DNA from: a candidate division WOR-3 bacterium
Lineage (GTDB): Bacteria > SDB-A
NCBI GenBank assembly: GCA_016934535.1
Contig: JAFGSQ010000062.1
Location: 1-36,946 of the forward strand
Direction of reading: 5' to 3'
DNA: 36,946 nt
Position 1 is the stretch's first letter; each line of letters starts with the position of its first letter. The notes under the pieces were generated by a model. It saw nothing but the letters and a program-made list of their open reading frames with translations. It was not told the origin of the DNA and ran no database searches. Below are positions 32,401 to 36,946 of this stretch, piece by piece. A program made the position numbers and the translations under genes.

Positions 32401-32952
32401 CTGATTTTCCGTCAGGAAAATATTTTCTCCGAGTCCTTCATCATAATGGATGACGACCTGACAATCGTTGAGAAAATAAAGTTCTCCGGTCACTGGATTA
32501 AACTTGAACGGACACAATTCAAAACCGCATATGGCAAAACCGGATTTGTTGCCGGTTGAAAATCCCCCTATGGTCGCATCCGGCGTAAACGCGTCTTTTG
32601 AATATATTTCGGGATTTTCAGGTACGAAAGTAAAATATTCACCTGCTCTCACGAATCCCTGGGAAGGGAAAATCCTGTAATTGCCAAGGTACAACCAATT
32701 CTCGTCCATTGTTTCAACTTTCCTGACTACAGAACCCGTCGGGATACTGTACTGGAGTTTCAACGCGGGAAGAGAAGGAGATCCTTTTTCAGCCGACACA
32801 AAACCGTCACTCATTTCAATAATACTTCTGCCTTCAATTTCCCTTATCGAATAATCATTATCCCCAAAAAATAGATTGTATTTCAGTACCCCCGAATTAA
32901 TTGAAGAAAACGTCAAAAGGGTTAAAATCGCCGAGGCTAATATCAGTTTCAA
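29437..32952 (-). CDS. Secreted C25 (gingipain-type) peptidase with C-terminal sorting domain
   Basis: A 1171-aa exported protein. It has a signal peptide (about residues 1-20), a propeptide-like region to about 200, and a C25 caspase-fold peptidase core (about 215-590) with His444 in LAGHGNIDG and Cys482 in HSMACEPG. Ig-like/CARDB-like repeats follow (about 600-900), then a jelly-roll MAM-like domain (about 900-1065). The C-terminal FlgD-like domain (about 1090-1171) contains VSVYDLTGREV, YAIEWDGRNDRGE and GTYFYRV. The last module is the type used for type IX-style or related secretion to the cell surface. The start is TTG after AAGGAG. It follows its paralogue by 21 bases, so the two are probably co-transcribed. 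Confidence 0.88.
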   Translation of the reverse strand: MKLILASAILTLLTFSSINSGVLKYNLFFGDNDYSIREIEGRSIIEMSDGFVSAEKGSPSLPALKLQYSIPTGSVVRKVETMDENWLYLGNYRIFPSQGFVRAGEYFTFVPENPEIYSKDAFTPDATIGGFSTGNKSGFAICGFELCPFKFNPVTGELYFLNDCQVVIHYDEGLGENIFLTENQSRIFIRDVENIVENPLDAAAFRPLVKELRDSANEYIIVTPQNLAGEFDELLEWKSRKGFSSSVVSAEWIYANYSGYDNMEKIRNFIQDMHQNHGLIYLVLAGDYDNLGARIIPIRNYSTTENTPADLYFSDVVPYASNWDANGNHIYGEYSGDGCDWYSDVYVGRFPLNSASEVQRWTDKVIEYERNPSTGYHERSLMAGAGLWPNVNYYGNRVCNYITDNCLPVAWQHNKMYQTDTLSFPQGFPDSFSQGYAWCQLAGHGNIDGVYWYEPGGAMLNGSTASTTTNGSKLGVIHSMACEPGWFDNNECMGEKLFNAANGGAIAVQFNARYGWGSPPSFGPSEWLCIWLAEVIFVDQTWNIGAAHGLSKDRMVPGMSQGEHWCVTELNLFADPETPIYSMEPSGLNVSNNPVVNLGPVQYTVSVVSARGPVSGALCCLSDKDDQDLKYRAFTDASGNAVINCNFVSATDAVLTVTAQDCRAFLDTIIVTSSSSFIAFTGIETLQGGYQNGQINTGCNYSVKLNVSNFGSQTANGVRGVLSCSETGIVFSPDTMMFGDINPLDTTSSSNSAAFQVHNNIFDGTNFVIDLVCFDQNDSSWQSSFEISVNSPEIDFTYLKGPQTAGPGDTMLLTPVIRNNGSADAVNPAVKLRCSNPYATVLDSSENIQSINSGSTVELYRQFSISISENCPEPSYIDLVFELKTESLDVFYDTFTVYIGDAFTEDFEGTIADWTFSGPSCWHVTQHSSNSPVNSMYSGVENIWTYANSVVNSRVVTPTLTISRGSELSFWHKYEIYDNKDKVQVQISTDAGSTWILVNPVQGYTGKWAYAPYDSIYTGSQSSWQRQDFVLDYEGDVLLCWLFFSNPVDNAEGYYFDDVSVALSSGLTGAEEPEVPVYNGGFEVFRAYPNPTFGRILISYALGSFSFVEVSVYDLTGREVIKLYEGEQTPGRYAIEWDGRNDRGELVSSGTYFYRVTSGNSYSGDKFIVVR

Positions 32953-32973
32953 AATTTTCTCCTTGGTAATTGA

Positions 32974-35900
32974 TTATCTGATCAGAATAAGTTTCTCTCC
33001 GGCACTAAAAGATCCTGCTGTCATTCTGTAAAAATACGTCCCGCTTCCGACGAATTGACCGAATTCATCCCTGCCGTCCCATTCGGACCTGTAAGTGCCC
33101 GGCTTCAGGACAGCATCGACTAATGTCCTGACAATTCTTCCTGAAACATCATAAACAGAAACGCTGACCATTGATTCCTCTCCGATGCTGTAAGCTATTA
33201 CCGCGCGGTTTCTCATGGGATTGGGATATATTCTGTTTATAGCAAACACATACGCACGTTCCACCGGAGTCTCTTCTTCTTCGGCACCCACAAATCCCGA
33301 ACCAAGAGACAGAGTTACATCGTCAAAATAATAACCTTCTGCGGATATCGTCGGATTCGAGAAGAAAAGCCATGATAATTTCATCGTACCTTCTCCGTAA
33401 AGCCTTATGTTCTGTTCCTGCCATGCGGTCTGGGAACCGGTGTAAATTGAATCGTAAGGAGCGTAAGCCCAGGCACCCGTATAGCCTTCTTCGGGATTTA
33501 TCAGAGTCCAGATCGTTCCTCCGTCTGTGCTGTATTGAAGCTGAACTTTGTCATAATTGTTGGCCATTTCGTAACGATGCCAAAAGGACAGAACGCTGTT
33601 GCTGACGTAATGAAGATCCGGGGAGATTACTCTTGAATTGGCCACAGAATTCGAATATTGCCATGAGTTTTCGTTGCCGCAATACATGGATTTAACCGGA
33701 CTGTGGCTTGCATGCTCTGTAACGTGCCAGGACGAAGGTCCGGAATGGGACCAGGTTGGCCCTCCCGTCTCAAAATCTTCAGCAAAAGCGACGCCAGCCC
33801 CAATCGTAAATGTGTCTGAAAAAACCATTCCTCCCTGAGAACGGGCAGTCAATATCATTTCCGCAAAACGTCCCTGGGGACACGATGGAGCAACTATAAT
33901 TCTGAAAGCACTGTCCAAAATCACTTCTTCCTGGCTCAACAGACTGTCTATTAAAGCATGCGAATCAGGAACCGAAAAGTAGGAGTCATTAATTTCACAT
34001 GAAAATTCGATTTCATAAGCCGTTCCGGAGCCAGAATTCTTCAGACCGGCAGAAATTCTGAAGTCGTTTCCGGGTTCGATTGTTTCAGGTCCCCCGAGAG
34101 ATGAGACTGAAAGGTCAGGAGAGTTCGACATAACAATTACTTGACTCGTCCATTCAGAATCGTTTGAATCGAAGCATCGAATCTCGAATAACACCGAAGT
34201 GCTGTCAGGGATTGAATTCGATAATAATATTCCCAGGGTCTGCGTTGTCTGGGTTGTGTCCATTGAGTTAATTGAACCGTAATTTACAGTGTCGTTGAGA
34301 ATTGTAACATTTGGGTCGGAACTTGTCAGATACCCCAAAACATTTTGCGCGGTGACCCCGCCCCAATTAGAGACCTGAAGCGTGAGAGAATATGTCTGTC
34401 CGGGATTAAACTGTCCGTTGCTGTTTCCACCCGTCGTGTCACTGATGTGAGAAAAGACTACAAAAGGTAACGAGGCTGGTACGACCATGAGTTTTCTCGT
34501 GTATCTGTAAAAATTCTGAGATATAACGGCTAACTTGATTGTGTCGCCTGCATTTTGAGGTTCTATGGAGTAAAATTCAAGCGATCCGGTCCCTTCTCCC
34601 CTTCCGATCACGTTTGCCCCCCTGGAAAACGCCACAATGCTTCCTGCGGGAGCCTCAACGGCGAAAGAATCAACTCCTGCCAATACTGCGTCAGGGTGTG
34701 TGACTGTGAGATGCTGGGGCACTTCAGAACACATTCTCATGTAAGGGTCGCCAAAATGATGCATGAGATGATAAGTTACCGGTTTTGATGTTGAACCGCA
34801 CCAGCTTGAATAACTAAGATAATATTTGGCATACATCATAGCCCATCCCGGTCTGACGTCAGCTTCACTGCCTGACCCCTGATTGGGATCGAACCAGGGC
34901 CAGAGATAATCATATAATCCCCAAGCGTAGACATCGTTGACAAAAGAATATGATACTTCGGAGGCGGCGTTTACTCCCACTGCGCCTTTTTCCGTGATTC
35001 TGTGAAATCTTTCGGCAAAAACTTCGCTCGAGTTATTGTATTTTCCTGTCAAGCAGTTAGTAGACATCACAAAAGGATATTTATTTGGAAGGTTTTGAAG
35101 CTGATTTATGTTGCTTATATTAAAACCAGGCTCACCCCACCCGTCCACACTTCCGTGATCCCTGTGCTGAAGCATAAAAGCACCAGAGTTGACCGAGTTC
35201 ACTATGTCGGCCGCAGTTCCGTACCAGTTAATTCCGTTAGGCACAGTCATTTCTATATATCCGAGCGCGTTAAAGTAATTTACAACCGTAGAAGTGTATG
35301 CCGCCGAAGACCAAGCCATGCCCGGCGCAGGATTCGGCGCCTGGTAAATCGCGTAAACTCTCACTGGATCTTTCGAAAGCGATTTATCCCAAAATCCCCA
35401 AATTACTTCAGCGCAGAGCTGAAACCATCTTTCGTACTGCCATCCGCAAGCGGATATGGGGTTGTCATAAAAAAGCGCTTCCGTCGTCGGATTTCTTTCG
35501 AGTTCAAAATCCTTTGTTATCATTTCCCTGAGCTGATCTTCATTCTGAGCGCATATTCTGCCTATTGCCATATCTGGCAGATTATCGCCGTCTACATCGG
35601 CGTAAATGTTATCCGAGACGCAATAACTGTTATACATGGGAGAAGTTATCCCGTAATCTTTTCCGCTGGCAGGATAATCCGACAAAATCAGGACGGCTTC
35701 AGGAGGTATTGTCCAGTTGTAGTAGGCGTCGCTTATAAAATTGTCTATTATTGTCGAAGTCGATCCTCCTATGTCAGTCAGTGTGAAAACTTGCGTGATG
35801 ATACCCTCTTCGATTCTGAAATCTCTAATGCTTTCAGCCCAGACAATGAATATCGAATCGTCAGGTACTAAAATAATAAACTCGGCATTATTTTTTGAAT

Positions 35901-36615
35901 CACTGGAAACCAATGCGGTTCTGGCGGCGTAATCAATCTTTGGAAGATCGGAATAATTGATTATGAGTGATCTCAAAACTCTGTCCCAATTTTGCGTTCT
36001 CAGCCTGTCTTCACCGATTTTCCCTTGTCCTCCGGAAAATGAAACTGAAAAATCAATTTTGTTATATACCGTGAGTATTTCTGATTCAGAATTCCAGCTG
36101 AAGGGCATGACTGTTATTGTGACAAGATCAACTCCTCTGAGGCTCCATTTTTCAGAAATGAAAACGTTTTGAGAAGGATAAGTTTTATTTCCCAAATAAA
36201 TTTCTGAATCTGGTATGTAACGCAGGGGCGAATCATCGTTGTCTGAAGGAATCTCAAAAGCTGGAACTGGCAATACCCCTTCGTATATCTCGGTTTCAGC
36301 GCTGCTGACATTTAACATGACTTCAGCGCCTTTTGGAACGGCTATTACCTTAGAAAAAGCAGGGAAACCGGGTTTTCCAGGTTCTCCTGGAAGAACTATG
36401 CCGGATGCTGAAACTTCCTGGTATATTATCCCATCGGCTTCAAAATCAGCGATTTCAAAAAATCCGAGTACAAAATTCATATCGAGTCCTGTAATGTCAG
36501 ATCTGCTGATATCCAAACGCATGATGTCCCGTCTGTTCGTCTGAGAAATTGCCTGAGAATTTACAGTTGATGTCGTAATGATTATCATTAAAAGGACTTG
36601 TAATAAATATTTCAC
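32974..36615 (-). CDS. Secreted C25 (gingipain-type) peptidase, paralogue, with C-terminal sorting domain
   Basis: A 1213-aa exported protein with the same plan as its downstream neighbour. It has a signal peptide (about residues 1-20), a propeptide-like region (about 30-220), and a C25 core (about 240-630) with His487 in HRDHGSVDG and Cys521 in MSTNCLTGK. Ig-like segments follow (about 650-920), then a MAM-like jelly roll (about 940-1105) and a FlgD-like sorting domain (about 1130-1213) with VSVYDVSGRIV, WDGRDEFGQ and GTYFYRM. The core also holds DVDGDNLPDMAIG, a calcium-loop-like segment. The start is GTG with AAGGAGG upstream. Substrates are unknown; extracellular protein degradation or processing of other surface proteins is plausible. 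Confidence 0.88.
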   Translation of the reverse strand: MKYLLQVLLMIIITTSTVNSQAISQTNRRDIMRLDISRSDITGLDMNFVLGFFEIADFEADGIIYQEVSASGIVLPGEPGKPGFPAFSKVIAVPKGAEVMLNVSSAETEIYEGVLPVPAFEIPSDNDDSPLRYIPDSEIYLGNKTYPSQNVFISEKWSLRGVDLVTITVMPFSWNSESEILTVYNKIDFSVSFSGGQGKIGEDRLRTQNWDRVLRSLIINYSDLPKIDYAARTALVSSDSKNNAEFIILVPDDSIFIVWAESIRDFRIEEGIITQVFTLTDIGGSTSTIIDNFISDAYYNWTIPPEAVLILSDYPASGKDYGITSPMYNSYCVSDNIYADVDGDNLPDMAIGRICAQNEDQLREMITKDFELERNPTTEALFYDNPISACGWQYERWFQLCAEVIWGFWDKSLSKDPVRVYAIYQAPNPAPGMAWSSAAYTSTVVNYFNALGYIEMTVPNGINWYGTAADIVNSVNSGAFMLQHRDHGSVDGWGEPGFNISNINQLQNLPNKYPFVMSTNCLTGKYNNSSEVFAERFHRITEKGAVGVNAASEVSYSFVNDVYAWGLYDYLWPWFDPNQGSGSEADVRPGWAMMYAKYYLSYSSWCGSTSKPVTYHLMHHFGDPYMRMCSEVPQHLTVTHPDAVLAGVDSFAVEAPAGSIVAFSRGANVIGRGEGTGSLEFYSIEPQNAGDTIKLAVISQNFYRYTRKLMVVPASLPFVVFSHISDTTGGNSNGQFNPGQTYSLTLQVSNWGGVTAQNVLGYLTSSDPNVTILNDTVNYGSINSMDTTQTTQTLGILLSNSIPDSTSVLFEIRCFDSNDSEWTSQVIVMSNSPDLSVSSLGGPETIEPGNDFRISAGLKNSGSGTAYEIEFSCEINDSYFSVPDSHALIDSLLSQEEVILDSAFRIIVAPSCPQGRFAEMILTARSQGGMVFSDTFTIGAGVAFAEDFETGGPTWSHSGPSSWHVTEHASHSPVKSMYCGNENSWQYSNSVANSRVISPDLHYVSNSVLSFWHRYEMANNYDKVQLQYSTDGGTIWTLINPEEGYTGAWAYAPYDSIYTGSQTAWQEQNIRLYGEGTMKLSWLFFSNPTISAEGYYFDDVTLSLGSGFVGAEEEETPVERAYVFAINRIYPNPMRNRAVIAYSIGEESMVSVSVYDVSGRIVRTLVDAVLKPGTYRSEWDGRDEFGQFVGSGTYFYRMTAGSFSAGEKLILIR

Positions 36616-36643
36616 TTTGCCTCCTTATTTAATTATTCTTTTA

Positions 36644-36671
36644 ATTTTACAATCTTTTAATAATTTGTCCA
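36644..36671 (-). promoter_or_regulatory. Sigma-70-like promoter of the C25 peptidase pair
   Basis: On the minus strand TGGACA (36666-36671, 5 of 6) and TAAAAT (36644-36649, 5 of 6) are separated by 16 bases. The predicted start near 36637 gives a leader of about 22 bases that contains the AAGGAGG site. Confidence 0.55.
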
Positions 36672-36740
36672 TTTATAAATGACTGTTTTTAATTAAAACA
36701 AGTTTAATCTTGCCGTCTGAAAACAATACTTTTGAATCAA

Positions 36741-36764
36741 ATTCGCGTCCATTCGTGGTTAAAT
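36741..36764. repeat. Possible remnant of the widespread ATTCGTGTCCATTCGTGGTT-type intergenic repeat
   Basis: The plus strand shows two spaced copies of an ATTCG(C/T)G unit (ATTCGCGTCC then ATTCGTGGTTAA). I recall this wording from a short intergenic repeat dispersed in many environmental bacterial genomes. Only this single copy is in the window, so its identity is tentative. Confidence 0.35.
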
Positions 36765-36783
36765 CTTCTTTTTCTTTCTATTT

Positions 36784-36817
36784 TAAAATAAAAGAGGGGA
36801 GCACAGCTCCCCTCTTT
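36784..36817 (-). terminator. Rho-independent terminator
   Basis: A perfect 12-bp stem (AAAGAGGGGAGC, 36791-36802, with GCTCCCCTCTTT, 36806-36817) closes a three-base loop. Read on the minus strand it is followed by TATTTTAAAA, so the T-tract spans the stem end and beyond. It terminates the truncated gene at the right edge and separates it from the C25 peptidase pair. Confidence 0.9.
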
Positions 36818-36840
36818 AGTTCAAGTTAAAGTCTTTTTTC

Positions 36841-36946
36841 TTATCTCACTACCACTATCTTGTTGGCGTCCTGGAACGAACCGGCCACTATCCTGTAGAA
36901 ATATGTTCCCGATGAAACAAGAGATCCTCTCTCGTCTCTTCCGTCC
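36841..36946 (-). CDS. C-terminal end of a secreted protein with FlgD-like sorting domain (5'-truncated)
   Basis: Only the last 35 codons are in the window, ending in a TAA at 36841-36843. They read DGRDERGSLVSSGTYFYRIV and then AGSFQDANKIVVVR, which is the same closing strand pattern as in the two C25 peptidases (DGRxxxG, SSGTYFYR, K-hydrophobic-VVR). This is therefore a third cargo protein with the FlgD-like/type IX-style C-terminal domain. The rest of the protein, and whether it is also a peptidase, cannot be seen. A strong terminator lies directly downstream. Confidence 0.85.
   Translation of the reverse strand, partial: DGRDERGSLVSSGTYFYRIVAGSFQDANKIVVVR

Larger units (their letters stand above)
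29437..36615 (-). repeat. Tandem duplication of C25 peptidase genes
   Basis: The two neighbouring genes share the complete domain order. Similarity is greatest in the jelly-roll region (29756-30252 against 33299-33797), where runs such as WAYAPYDSIYTGSQ and EGYYFDDV are identical and the DNA is visibly alike. The peptidase cores are much more diverged. Confidence 0.75.

Noticed and set aside
35002-35871. A 289-codon open frame on the plus strand
   Set aside because: It lies fully opposite the C25 peptidase gene, is rich in Arg, Val, His and Ser of antisense type, has no ribosome binding site and shows no family motif.
1-36946. CRISPR arrays, insertion sequences, prophage or toxin-antitoxin genes
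   Set aside because: I saw no regularly spaced repeats, transposase or integrase motifs, or small paired genes of that kind; almost all of the DNA is accounted for by recognisable genes.

Overview
The window is a gene-dense chromosomal segment of a Gram-negative (diderm), moderately AT-rich bacterium. The diderm call rests on lptC/lptA/lptB, beta-barrel-like exported proteins and a LapA-type protein. Large secreted C25 (gingipain-type) peptidases ending in FlgD-like/type IX-style sorting domains point to the FCB/WOR-3-like part of the tree (candidate division WOR-3, TA06, Cloacimonadota or relatives). That placement is inference; no rRNA or ribosomal protein gene is present to fix it. I saw no tRNA, rRNA, CRISPR array, transposase or prophage gene, and no gene-free stretch longer than about 250 bases.

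Left block (1-15124, all minus strand). Read 5'->3' on the minus strand it runs: exported barrel-like protein, purL (with a PurS-like N-terminal region), purQ, leuS, lptC, lptA, lptB, rpoN, then acyP, then a DUF948-like/YtxH pair followed by gap-pgk-tpiA-secG (secG cut by the window edge). Most junctions overlap by a few bases, so purine synthesis, tRNA charging, LPS export, sigma-54 and lower glycolysis are probably read in one or a few long transcripts. Good sigma-70-like promoters before acyP and before the DUF948-like gene lie so close to the start codons that leaderless mRNAs are predicted.

Middle block (15222-20848, plus strand). A DUF47/PhoU-like regulator and a PiT phosphate transporter overlap by one base. 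They are followed by a DJ-1/PfpI protein, thiamine pyrophosphokinase (thiN) and a three-gene module: an unrecognised 368-aa protein, a cytosolic HtrA-like serine protease with a zinc ribbon and an extra C-terminal domain, and a tiny PQ-loop-like membrane protein. The C-terminal domain of the protease can be aligned by eye to the N-terminal domain of the 368-aa protein, and both look like the YbjN/type III chaperone fold. This module is the best candidate for an undescribed system. A GC-rich hairpin separates it from the convergent argF.

Right block (20885-36946). It holds argF (minus), a small exported barrel-like protein (plus), a hybrid sensor kinase with a degenerate N-terminal receiver (plus), an orphan HerA/VirB4-like ATPase (minus), a LapA-like membrane protein (plus), an M42 aminopeptidase (minus), and two tandem paralogous C25 peptidases (minus). 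At the window edge, after a perfect-stem terminator, sits the C-terminal tail of a third protein with the same sorting domain.
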